Shown piece after piece: positions 1 to 5,535 of a stretch of DNA of 5,535 bases. A program made the position numbers and the translations under genes. Origin of the DNA: Deltaproteobacteria bacterium (lineage in GTDB: Bacteria > Desulfobacterota > B13-G15); contig QMLK01000090.1 of the NCBI GenBank assembly GCA_003646705.1, forward strand, positions 1 through 5,535, in the 5' to 3' direction. A model generated the notes under the pieces. That model did no database searches. It was given only the letters and a program-made list of their open reading frames with translations, and had not been told where the DNA came from. Position 1 is the stretch's first letter. The number at the start of each line of letters is the position of its first letter.

Positions 1-418
1 CGAGGACCCTCTCAGCCGCCTCCCGAGAGGGGAACTCCACGACCCTGGTCCCCTCAGGGGTGCGCTCGAGGACCTTGAGCCGCACCTCCCCTATGAGGAC
101 CTCGGCCCCCGGCTTCAGGCGCCGTGCAGGCCTCACCAGGGCCTCCCACTTGCCTTCGCCCAGGTCCCGCAGAAGGAAGACCTCGCAACGGCCACCGGTG
201 GGCCTTCGGCCGTGGAGCCTCGCCGGGATCACCCGAGTGTCGTTCAGGGCGAGCACATCCCCTGGGCGGAGATAATCGGCCACTTGGCGAAAGGTGTCCT
301 CGTGGATCTCCCCTGTGAAACGATCCAGCACCAAGAGCCTGGAGCTGTCCCTGGGGTCCGCTGGCTCCTGGGCTATGGCCTCAGGAGGCAGAGGGTAATC
401 GAACTCCTCGGTCCTCAT
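1..418 (-). CDS. queA: QueA, S-adenosylmethionine:tRNA ribosyltransferase-isomerase (N-terminal part, cut by window edge)
   Basis: QueA transfers and isomerises the ribosyl group of S-adenosylmethionine onto 7-aminomethyl-7-deazaguanine in tRNA, giving epoxyqueuosine at the wobble position of Asp, Asn, His and Tyr tRNAs. It acts in the cytoplasm. About 139 codons are visible, against roughly 340 in a full QueA; the rest lies beyond position 1. The family is clear from FDYPLPPEAIAQ at residues 6-17, then the RDSSRLLVLDR region, LALNDTRVIPARL at about 48-60, and WEALVRPARRLKPG at about 83-96. I chose the ATG at 418 because it puts FDYxLP at the usual distance from the N-terminus. An in-frame ATG at 442 would add MYVAASAE, and a stop lies just upstream of it at 452-454. 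Neither start has a good ribosome binding site. The gene begins 41 bases after the acyl-CoA ligase stop, so co-transcription is possible. Confidence 0.95.
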   Translation of the reverse strand, partial: MRTEEFDYPLPPEAIAQEPADPRDSSRLLVLDRFTGEIHEDTFRQVADYLRPGDVLALNDTRVIPARLHGRRPTGGRCEVFLLRDLGEGKWEALVRPARRLKPGAEVLIGEVRLKVLERTPEGTRVVEFPSREAAERVL

Positions 419-420
419 CT

Positions 421-432
421 CAGCCGAAGCTG
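421..432 (-). other. Small UUCG tetraloop hairpin just before the queA ATG
   Basis: On the minus strand the sequence reads CAGC-TTCG-GCTG, a perfect 4-bp stem closed by a C-G pair around a UUCG loop, which is known to be unusually stable in RNA. It ends two bases before the ATG at 418, where a ribosome binding site would normally be. If translation starts at 442 instead, the hairpin is inside the coding region. No U-run follows, so it is not a terminator. A regulatory role is only a possibility, and a stem this short may be chance. Confidence 0.35.
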
Positions 433-459
433 CAACATACATCCTGGAAAGTCAACGGA

Positions 460-2043
460 TCAATGGACCCGCCGCTCGTGGCCCCTCCAGTAGCGCTCAC
501 GAAGCTCCTTCTTAGCGATCTTGCCGGAGCCGGTCTTGGGCAGGGCGTCTACGAAGTCCACAGACTTGGGGGCCTTGTAGCGGGCCAAGTGCCCCTTGCA
601 GAACTCGATGATCTCCTCCTCGGTGGCCTTCATCCCCGGCTTCAGCACCACCACCGCCTTCACCGCCTCACCCCATTTGGGATCGGGCACCCCGATGACC
701 GCCACCTCGAGCACCGCCGGGTGCATGTAGATGACGTTTTCCACCTCGGTGGAGTAGACGTTCTCGCCGCCGGTGACGATCATGTCCTTCTTGCGATCGA
801 CGATCGTGACGTACCCCTCTTCGTCGATCACCGCCAGATCTCCGGTCCAGAGCCATCCATCTCGGAAGGCCTTCTCGGTCTCGGAGGGGAGCTTCCAGTA
901 CCCGGGGGTAACGATGTCCCCCTTGACGATGATCTCCCCCACCTCCTTCTCGTCCCTTCTCACCTCGGTGCCGTCTTCCCTCACCACCTTCAACTGCACC
1001 GCGATGAACTCCCTGCCGGTCTTGGCCTTGTACTTGAGCTGCTCGTCGTAGGGGAGTCCCTTGAGGTGCTCCTTCAGGATGGAGAGGGTGAGGTAAGGGC
1101 TGGTCTCGGTCATCCCGTAGGTCTGGATGTAGTCGCAACCGAAGGTCTCGACTATCTTCCTCACCACTTCAGGCGCTATGGGCGCCCCACCGCTCAAGAG
1201 CACCCTGAGGCTCGAGTAGTCGTGGTCCTTGACCGTCGGGTGGTTTACCAGCATGTTGAGCATGGTGGGGATCATATTGCTGATGGTCGCCTTCTCCCGC
1301 TCCATGGTCTCGAGGACCAGCTCCGGATCGAAGGCCCCCACGAAGATGTGCGTCCCCCCCACCCAGGTAATGGCCCAGGTGGCCCAGGCATCGGCCAGGT
1401 GGAACATGGGTGCCACATGGATCCAGCGGTCGCTGTCGCTGAGGCGAAGCTCGGCCACGGTGCCCAGGGCGTGGACGCAGATGTTCTTGTGGGTGAGGAT
1501 CACCCCTTTGGGGCGGCCCGTGGTACCGGAGGTGTAGTAGATCTGGGCTATGTGGTCCTCCTCATAAGGGACCTCAGGGGGGACACCCTTGAAACCCTCC
1601 ACCACCTCCTCGTAGTCGAAGGCATCGACCTGAAGTGCAGGGGCCTCGCCGCTGCCCGCCCAGAGCACCCCCTTTACGCCCTTTGGCCCCTGGACAAGGG
1701 CCGCCTCCACCAGTTCGCCAAATTGCCTGTCTGCGATCAGGAAGGTGCTCTCTGAGTCCTCCAGGATGAAGGCGATCTCCTTGGCCGAAAGTCGCCAGTT
1801 GAGGGGCACCGCTGGGGCCCCCAAGAAGGCCAGGGCGTAATAGGCCTCGAAGAACCGGTGGCAGTTGGGGTGAAGCACTGCCACCTTGTCCCCCTTACTG
1901 ATCCCTTGGGAGGCGAGGAATTGGGCAAGGCCCCCTACCCTCTCGTAGGCCTCCCCGTAGGTAAACCTCCTCTGCCCGCAGACCACCGCCTCCTTCTGAC
2001 CGAACAGCTTCACCGCCTTCCTCAAGGTCTCGGTGACGACCAT
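460..2043 (-). CDS. AMP-forming fatty acyl-CoA synthetase (long/medium-chain fatty acid-CoA ligase)
   Basis: This enzyme of the ANL (adenylate-forming) superfamily activates a carboxylic acid, probably a fatty acid, with ATP to an acyl-adenylate and then to acyl-CoA. It is 527 residues long, normal for the family. Motifs appear in the right order: the P-loop YYTSGTTGRPKG at 169-180, the FDP region at 238-240, YGMTET at 309-314, GWLWTGDL at 396-403, the hinge DRKKDM at 416-421, GGENVYSTEVE at 425-435, and LPKTGSGK at 501-508, whose K508 aligns with the catalytic lysine needed for adenylation. The N-terminal PLNWRLS at 80-86 is typical of FadD-like bacterial ligases. There is no membrane segment or signal peptide, so it is cytosolic. 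Chain length cannot be read from the sequence; a branched or aromatic acid substrate is possible. The ATG at 2043 has an AGGAGG site five bases upstream. A terminator lies only 24 bases upstream of the start, so its promoter is unclear. Codon use matches the neighbours. Confidence 0.93.
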   Translation of the reverse strand: MVVTETLRKAVKLFGQKEAVVCGQRRFTYGEAYERVGGLAQFLASQGISKGDKVAVLHPNCHRFFEAYYALAFLGAPAVPLNWRLSAKEIAFILEDSESTFLIADRQFGELVEAALVQGPKGVKGVLWAGSGEAPALQVDAFDYEEVVEGFKGVPPEVPYEEDHIAQIYYTSGTTGRPKGVILTHKNICVHALGTVAELRLSDSDRWIHVAPMFHLADAWATWAITWVGGTHIFVGAFDPELVLETMEREKATISNMIPTMLNMLVNHPTVKDHDYSSLRVLLSGGAPIAPEVVRKIVETFGCDYIQTYGMTETSPYLTLSILKEHLKGLPYDEQLKYKAKTGREFIAVQLKVVREDGTEVRRDEKEVGEIIVKGDIVTPGYWKLPSETEKAFRDGWLWTGDLAVIDEEGYVTIVDRKKDMIVTGGENVYSTEVENVIYMHPAVLEVAVIGVPDPKWGEAVKAVVVLKPGMKATEEEIIEFCKGHLARYKAPKSVDFVDALPKTGSGKIAKKELRERYWRGHERRVH

Positions 2044-2048
2044 CTCCC

Positions 2049-2054
2049 CCTCCT
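2049..2054 (-). promoter_or_regulatory. Ribosome binding site of the acyl-CoA ligase gene
   Basis: AGGAGG stands on the minus strand, five bases before the ATG at 2043 and within a longer purine run. It supports that start. It also shows that the transcript has a leader here, although the U-run of the upstream terminator ends only 13 bases earlier. Confidence 0.8.
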
Positions 2055-2067
2055 GGCCTTAGATGCC

Positions 2068-2094
2068 AAAAAGGGAGGACCTCTTCGGCCTCCC
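2068..2094 (-). terminator. Rho-independent terminator after the Re-citrate synthase-like gene
   Basis: Read on the minus strand, GGGAGGCC (2094-2087) pairs with GG-U-CCTCCC (2081-2073). This gives eight base pairs, six of them in the outer block, with one bulged U and a GAAGA loop. Five Ts follow at 2072-2068. The hairpin begins 45 bases after the synthase stop codon and its T-run ends 24 bases before the acyl-CoA ligase start. It should end or attenuate transcription coming from the synthase gene. That nearly all of the short gap is taken up by terminator and ribosome binding site leaves no obvious place for a separate promoter. Confidence 0.75.
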
Positions 2095-2139
2095 CCTCAA
2101 GGACCTTCATAAAAGGGCATCGCTTCCATAGACGGATGG

Positions 2140-3960
2140 CTATTCGCCCTCGGCCTTCACCAGCTCTTCGAACCTCAGGTCCATCCCGAGGACCCCGACG
2201 ATCTCCTCCTCCTCGTTGCGGATGGGGGCTGAGACCGTGATGCAGAGGGCTCCCGTGATACGGGAGGTGTAGAAATCGGTCACGTGGACCTTGCCGGACT
2301 TCAAGGGCCTTATGAACCACTCCCGATCGGAGAAATCCTCGTCCATCCCGATGGCCTCGTATTTGGCGCGGTCCTCGGGGCGGGTGATGTTGCGGGTGAT
2401 CTTGCGCCCCTCGAGGTTCACCACGTAGAGGAACTGGATGAAGGGGTTCTCCTCCTCCACCTTCTCCAGGAACGGCTCCTGCTGTTTGGGGTCCATGGAA
2501 CGGATCTCCGGACGCTCCACCACCTCCTCGATCAACTGGGCCGCCATGTCGTAGGCCCGCTGTTTGATGAGATCGAAGTCGGAGATAAAGAGCTCGGGCA
2601 GGTACTTGCGGGCCTTCCGCTCCAGTTCCTCGGAGGGGATGTCGGTGTTTCGCCCCTGGGCGTACTGCTCCTTGACCCACTTGTAGATCTTGACCACCCC
2701 CGGATGTCGTTTATCCACCCGCTTTTCCGGCGGCAGGGAGAAATAGGAGTTGATCCAATGGGCGATGCCTGCGGTGCCGGACTTCTCGTTGACCGCTACG
2801 GTCAGCGGCCTGCGGAGGATCTTCTCGGTGTTGAAGATGTTGTAGACCTCCTCGCTCTTGAGGATCCCGTCGATGTGGATCCCGGCCCGCGTGAGGTTGA
2901 ACTCCGAGCCGACGAAGGGTTGGTTCTTGGGGATCTTCTCCCCGATGGCCTGCTCGTAGTAGTTCTTGATGTCGGTGATGGCGGTAGTATCTATCCCCCT
3001 GTGGTCTCCGGTGAGGCTGATGAACTCGATGATCAGGGCCTCGAGGGGGGTATTGCCCGTGCGCTCGCCGAAGCCCAGCAGCGTCCCATTCACAGCGGCA
3101 CAGCCGTAGAGCCAGGCCGTGACCGAGTTGGCCACAGCCTTGTAGAAGTCGTTATGGCCGTGCCACTCCAACTGCTCCGATGGGAAGCCGGCATCATCCA
3201 CCAAGGCCCTAACCAGTTTGGGCACGCTCCGCGGAAGGGCAGCCCCTGGATAGGGGACACCGAGCCCCAGGGTGTCACAGAGGCGGATCTTCACCGGGAT
3301 GCCGCTCTCCTCCGAGAGCCTTATCAGCTCCTGGGCAAAGGGCACGACAAAGCCGTAGATATCGGCCCTCGTGATGTCCTCGAAGTGACAGCGCGGCCTT
3401 ATCCCCTCCTCCAAGGCCGCCTCCACCACCCTCAGATAATCTATCATGGCGGCCCGGCGGTTCTTGCCGAGCTTGAGGAAGATATGGTAGTCGGAGACCG
3501 AGGTGAGGATCCCCGTCTCCTTCAGCCCCATCTCCTTCACCAGCTTGAAGTCCTCCTTGTTGGCGCGGATCCAGCCTGTGATCTCGGGGTACTGGTAACC
3601 CCGCTCCCTGCACCTCTCAATGGCCTCTCGGTCCTTCTCGGTGTAGAGGAAGAACTCCGTCTGACGAATCACCCCCGCGGCCCCCCCGAGGCGATAGAGC
3701 AGGTCGTAGAGGTCCACGATCTGCTGTGCGGTGTAAGGGGGGCGGGCCTGTTGGCCATCGCGGAAGGTGGTGTCGGTGATGAAGATCTCCTCAGGAGGGT
3801 CGATGAGCTCCACTCGGTGATCGAAGGTCACCCTGCAGACCTCGTCGTAGGGGAAGATCTCCCTGAAGAGGTTGGGTTCATCGACGTCCTCGAGGTGGAA
3901 ACGCTGTCTGTGCACCTTGTGGTTCAAAAAGCCGAGTCCTCGTCTCTTGGCCATGATCAT
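2140..3960 (-). CDS. Re-citrate synthase-like DRE-TIM acyltransferase (isopropylmalate/homocitrate synthase family) with C-terminal Cache-type sensor domain
   Basis: Members of this family condense acetyl-CoA with a 2-oxo acid at a divalent metal. An N-terminal extension of about 60 residues precedes the TIM barrel. The barrel carries DTTFRDGQQ (63-71, the D-R pair), RQTEFF around E102, HFEDITRADIYGF (192-204), the metal-binding HGH at 267-269, and GFGERTGN (296-303). The conserved core ends near LPELFISD (454-461). The extension, the QARPPYT segment and the GVIRQTEFFLY region resemble my memory of Re-type citrate synthases of anaerobes such as Clostridium kluyveri, where this enzyme makes citrate from acetyl-CoA and oxaloacetate. 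Homocitrate, isopropylmalate or citramalate synthesis cannot be excluded. Residues about 464-603 look like a complete Cache/PDC sensor: a long amphipathic helix, then LYVVNLEGRKI, DFSDREWF, the VTDFYTSRITG stretch and IVGVLGMDLRF. With no membrane segment, that domain is cytosolic. The classical LeuA regulatory domain is absent. The ATG at 3960 has GGAGG seven bases upstream, a better distance than for the ATG at 3954. Confidence 0.88.
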   Translation of the reverse strand: MIMAKRRGLGFLNHKVHRQRFHLEDVDEPNLFREIFPYDEVCRVTFDHRVELIDPPEEIFITDTTFRDGQQARPPYTAQQIVDLYDLLYRLGGAAGVIRQTEFFLYTEKDREAIERCRERGYQYPEITGWIRANKEDFKLVKEMGLKETGILTSVSDYHIFLKLGKNRRAAMIDYLRVVEAALEEGIRPRCHFEDITRADIYGFVVPFAQELIRLSEESGIPVKIRLCDTLGLGVPYPGAALPRSVPKLVRALVDDAGFPSEQLEWHGHNDFYKAVANSVTAWLYGCAAVNGTLLGFGERTGNTPLEALIIEFISLTGDHRGIDTTAITDIKNYYEQAIGEKIPKNQPFVGSEFNLTRAGIHIDGILKSEEVYNIFNTEKILRRPLTVAVNEKSGTAGIAHWINSYFSLPPEKRVDKRHPGVVKIYKWVKEQYAQGRNTDIPSEELERKARKYLPELFISDFDLIKQRAYDMAAQLIEEVVERPEIRSMDPKQQEPFLEKVEEENPFIQFLYVVNLEGRKITRNITRPEDRAKYEAIGMDEDFSDREWFIRPLKSGKVHVTDFYTSRITGALCITVSAPIRNEEEEIVGVLGMDLRFEELVKAEGE

Positions 3961-3967
3961 CTCTTCA

Positions 3968-3972
3968 CCTCC
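3968..3972 (-). promoter_or_regulatory. Ribosome binding site deciding the start of the Re-citrate synthase-like gene
   Basis: GGAGG, within GGAGGTGA, is a near-perfect match to the 16S rRNA 3' end. It lies seven bases before the ATG at 3960 and 13 before the second in-frame ATG at 3954, so it favours the first. Confidence 0.8.
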
Positions 3973-3993
3973 GTAGAGATCACCAAAAAGCTA

Positions 3994-4022
3994 TTTTTAT
4001 CATCCCGTGACCTCTTCTTCAA
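3994..4022 (-). promoter_or_regulatory. Weak candidate sigma-70-type promoter for the Re-citrate synthase-like gene
   Basis: On the minus strand TTGAAG (4022-4017) and TAAAAA (3999-3994) are 17 bases apart. Each matches its consensus (TTGACA, TATAAT) at four of six positions. The -35 box lies inside the last codons of tatC, and the -10 box lies in the AT-rich 39-base gap before the synthase gene, which stands out in this GC-rich window. Two four-of-six boxes can arise by chance, so read-through from the tat genes remains equally possible. Confidence 0.3.
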
Positions 4023-4734
4023 CCCTCCTGCCGAAGATCTTGGCTACCCAGATGCTCAATTCGAAGAGCAAGAGCAAAGGACCGGCCATCATCAACTGGG
4101 TGATCACATCAGGAGGTGTGAAGATGGCTGCGGCCACGAATATGATGAGGATGGCATATCGCCTGTTGCGGGCCAACATCTTGTAATCCACCACCCCCAT
4201 CCGCGACAGAAAGAAGATGAAGACGGGAAGCTCAAAGACGAGGCCGAAGGCCAACAGGAGGGTAAAGGCCAAGGACAGGTACTCCTTGATCTTAGGGGCC
4301 GGGCGGATGAAATCGGTAGCGAAGCCGAGGAAAAACTTGAAACCGAAGGGAAAGACCACGAAATAGCCGAAGGCGGCCCCTGCGATGAAGAAGAAGGTGG
4401 CCGACAATACGAAGGGCACTACGTACCTCTTCTCGTGGCTGTAAAGGGCAGGGGCGACGAAGAGCCAAGCCTGATAGAGGATGTAGGGAGAGGCGAGGAA
4501 GATGGCACTGAAGAAGGACAGCTTGAGATAGGTGAAGAAGGCCTCGGGCAAGTTGGTGAAGATCATGGTGGCCCCAGGTGGGAGGGTCTTCCTCAGGGGG
4601 ATGGTGAGGAAGGAGAATATCTCCTCAGAGAAGATGTAGCAGACGATGAAACAGAGGCCGACGGCGATGAGGGAGTTTATGAGCCGACGCCGCAATTCCT
4701 CCAGGTGCTCCAGGAAGGATTGCTTCTCCTCCAC
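4000..4734 (-). CDS. tatC: TatC, twin-arginine translocase receptor subunit
   Basis: TatC is the membrane receptor of the Tat pathway; it binds twin-arginine signal peptides and, with TatA/TatB proteins, exports folded, often cofactor-loaded proteins. At 244 residues it has normal length. The N-terminal FLEHLEELRRRL (7-18) is the cytoplasmic signal-peptide-binding motif. Other family marks are LPEAF (62-66), SPYILYQAWLFVAPALYSHEKR (82-103, with E101 aligned to the conserved glutamate of the first cytoplasmic loop), FELP (167-170) and FTPPD (205-209). Hydrophobic stretches at about 18-36, 73-95, 106-130, 153-175, 190-207 and 210-232 give the usual six membrane helices. The start is GTG at 4734, whose first base is the last base of the upstream TAG stop (TAGTG), a layout that suggests translational coupling. 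An AGGGG run shortly upstream may serve as ribosome binding site. The ending KIFGRRVEEEVTG is a charged cytoplasmic tail. Confidence 0.97.
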   Translation of the reverse strand: MEEKQSFLEHLEELRRRLINSLIAVGLCFIVCYIFSEEIFSFLTIPLRKTLPPGATMIFTNLPEAFFTYLKLSFFSAIFLASPYILYQAWLFVAPALYSHEKRYVVPFVLSATFFFIAGAAFGYFVVFPFGFKFFLGFATDFIRPAPKIKEYLSLAFTLLLAFGLVFELPVFIFFLSRMGVVDYKMLARNRRYAILIIFVAAAIFTPPDVITQLMMAGPLLLLFELSIWVAKIFGRRVEEEVTG

Positions 4735-4994
4735 TACTGCCCCTCTTCCTTGCTCTCTCCTTTTTTATCCCTTTTGTGGGATTCCTCGACGGGGAGATCC
4801 TCCAGGTTCCTCAGTTCCTCTTTCAAGGGCTCCATCTCCTCCTCTACGCTCTCCCTGAGCTCATCGGCCACCCGCCTCAGCTCGTTGACGGACCTTCCCA
4901 GGGAGCGCGCCAGTTGAGGCAACTTCTTCGGCCCGAGGAGGATCAGGGCCAGGACCACGATGATCAGAAGCTCTGTAGTTCCTATGCCGAACAT
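4734..4994 (-). CDS. tatA/tatB: TatA/TatB-family twin-arginine translocase subunit
   Basis: This 86-residue protein has the standard TatA/TatB layout: a short N-terminal membrane helix (about 5-20), a GPKKLP hinge (21-26), an amphipathic helix (about 27-60) and a charged tail rich in Glu and Lys. TatA forms the pore-like assembly, while TatB sits with TatC at the signal-peptide site. The length suits TatA (E. coli TatA 89, TatB 171), but E8 and the LGP hinge at 20-22 match the E. coli TatB pattern better, where TatA has Gln at position 8. It could be a TatB, or a single protein doing both jobs as in minimal TatAC systems. The ATG at 4994 has AAGGAGG five bases upstream. The gene begins 13 bases after the hydrolase stop and overlaps the tatC start by one base, so it is almost certainly co-transcribed with both. 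Confidence 0.92.
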   Translation of the reverse strand: MFGIGTTELLIIVVLALILLGPKKLPQLARSLGRSVNELRRVADELRESVEEEMEPLKEELRNLEDLPVEESHKRDKKGESKEEGQ

Positions 4995-5007
4995 CTCGCC
5001 CTCCTTT

Positions 5008-5535
5008 TTAGACCTGGACCCTCATCAGGTCCTCGGCGACGAGGATCTCCCCTCCGAACTCCTCCCGACAAGGCCCCAGCAGGTCAGCGTCATCACACGG
5101 GGGATAGAAGTGGGTGAGGAGGAGCCGTTTCGCCCCCGCCTCACGGGCGATCCTCCCCGCCCACCGGGGTGTGAGGTGCCCCTTTACCTTGCGGCCCTCG
5201 GGAAAGGAGCACTCGAGCACCAACAGATCGGCCCCCCGGCCGAGCTCCACCACCTCCTGACAGTAATCGGTGTCCCCTGAGTAGGCCAGCACCTTCCCGC
5301 CCTCTTCGATCCTATAGCCCACGCTGTACCGGGTGTGCTCCAGGGGATAGGTAGTGATGGCGAGGTCCTTGACCCTCCTCGTCCCGTAGAGGACCTCCTG
5401 CAGATGCAGCCTGAAGCTCTCTGCCCTCACCCAGTGGCCGTAGACCTGCTTCAGGCCCTCGTAATACCCCCTGAAGCCCTTCCCACCGAGGACGAAGAGC
5501 TCTTTTGTGCGGGGATCGATGCTGTACTTGCAGGC
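5008..5535 (-). CDS. MBL-fold metallo-hydrolase, RNase Z-like (C-terminal part, cut by window edge)
   Basis: The frame is open from the window edge to a TAA at 5010-5008, giving 175 visible residues; the N-terminus lies outside. RNase Z-type metallo-beta-lactamase-fold proteins are two-metal hydrolases that act on tRNA 3' ends, cyclic nucleotides or other phosphodiesters. Counting from the first visible residue, the family features are [10 protein letters not shown] (65-74) with H67, YSGDTD (85-90) with the bridging-type D88, an [10 protein letters not shown] stretch (102-111), GHLTP (119-123) and the metal-binding H142 in LLLTHFYP. The first metal motif (HxHxDH) would be in the missing part, so activity cannot be judged fully. 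GHLTP and LTHFYP resemble RNase Z, but GDTD with ECSFPEG is also common in uncharacterised MBL hydrolases, so tRNA processing is not assured. A GTG at 5430 (the V of HWVRAESF) is internal and not the start. It appears to be the first visible gene of the unit that includes the tat genes. Confidence 0.85.
   Translation of the reverse strand, partial: ACKYSIDPRTKELFVLGGKGFRGYYEGLKQVYGHWVRAESFRLHLQEVLYGTRRVKDLAITTYPLEHTRYSVGYRIEEGGKVLAYSGDTDYCQEVVELGRGADLLVLECSFPEGRKVKGHLTPRWAGRIAREAGAKRLLLTHFYPPCDDADLLGPCREEFGGEILVAEDLMRVQV

Noticed and set aside
437..458. TTGACT and GG/TTGC elements upstream of queA, considered as sigma-70 or sigma-54 promoters.
   Set aside because: No -10 box is found at a proper distance from TTGACT, and the GG to GC spacing is 9 bases where sigma-54 promoters need 10.
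419..459. preQ1 riboswitch upstream of queA.
   Set aside because: The gap is only 41 bases and lacks the A-rich tail and hairpin pattern of known preQ1 aptamers.
463..1755. A 430-codon open frame on the plus strand.
   Set aside because: It lies entirely opposite the acyl-CoA ligase, whose motifs are intact on the minus strand. The plus-strand product, rich in His, Leu, Asp and Val, looks like a codon-bias shadow.
2062..2121. A 6-bp inverted repeat (gatgcc at 2062-2067, ggcatc at 2116-2121) enclosing the terminator.
   Set aside because: Two 6-base arms 48 bases apart are expected by chance at appreciable frequency, and pairing does not extend past six bases. It encloses the hairpin and does not compete with it, so it would not act as an antiterminator.
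3981..4003. A/T-rich imperfect hairpin (AAAAA...TTTTT on the minus strand) after tatC, considered as a terminator.
   Set aside because: The stem is nearly all A-T with mismatches and there is no separate U-run after a GC-rich stem, so it would be too weak for a rho-independent terminator.
2284..4917. A very long open frame (about 877 codons) on the plus strand.
   Set aside because: It runs opposite three genes with clear conserved proteins (synthase, TatC, TatA/B) and crosses their boundaries. Its translation is low-complexity, rich in Gly, Asp, Glu, Leu and Val, with no recognisable domain. It follows from GC-rich codon bias on the coding strand, where codons that would give antisense stops are rare.

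Overview
All five genes in this window lie on the minus strand, so they read from the right edge to the left. The sequence is GC-rich and tightly packed, with many AGG arginine codons and strong GGAGG-type ribosome binding sites. Gene content (Tat translocase, a Re-citrate synthase-like enzyme, an acyl-CoA ligase, queuosine synthesis) points to an anaerobic bacterium, perhaps a thermophilic or syntrophic member of the Desulfobacterota or a similar lineage. That placement is inference only. Nothing looks like a phage, an insertion sequence, a CRISPR array, an rRNA or a tRNA.

Reading in the direction of transcription: (1) 5535-5008, the C-terminal part of an MBL-fold hydrolase of the RNase Z type, cut by the window edge. 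(2) 4994-4734, a small TatA/TatB-family protein that starts 13 bases after the hydrolase stop. (3) 4734-4000, TatC, whose GTG start shares one base with the preceding TAG stop. These three look like one transcription unit, with TatA/B and TatC forming the core of a twin-arginine protein exporter. (4) 3960-2140, a 606-residue DRE-TIM acyltransferase of the isopropylmalate/homocitrate/Re-citrate synthase superfamily, joined to a C-terminal domain that reads as a Cache (PDC-type) ligand sensor. A weak promoter candidate overlaps the end of tatC, and a good rho-independent terminator follows the gene. (5) 2043-460, an AMP-forming fatty acyl-CoA ligase with every adenylation motif intact. (6) 418 to the left edge, the N-terminal 139 residues of QueA, the queuosine-pathway ribosyltransferase-isomerase.

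The acyl-CoA ligase could feed fatty acids into beta-oxidation, and the synthase could use the resulting acetyl-CoA to make citrate (or a homologous acid). This link rests on adjacency and enzyme families, not on direct evidence. The terminator between the two genes argues that they are at least partly transcribed separately. The most unusual item is the acyl-CoA-condensing enzyme carrying a Cache-like sensor domain where classical isopropylmalate synthases carry a LeuA regulatory domain. The rest of the window is conventional core-genome content.
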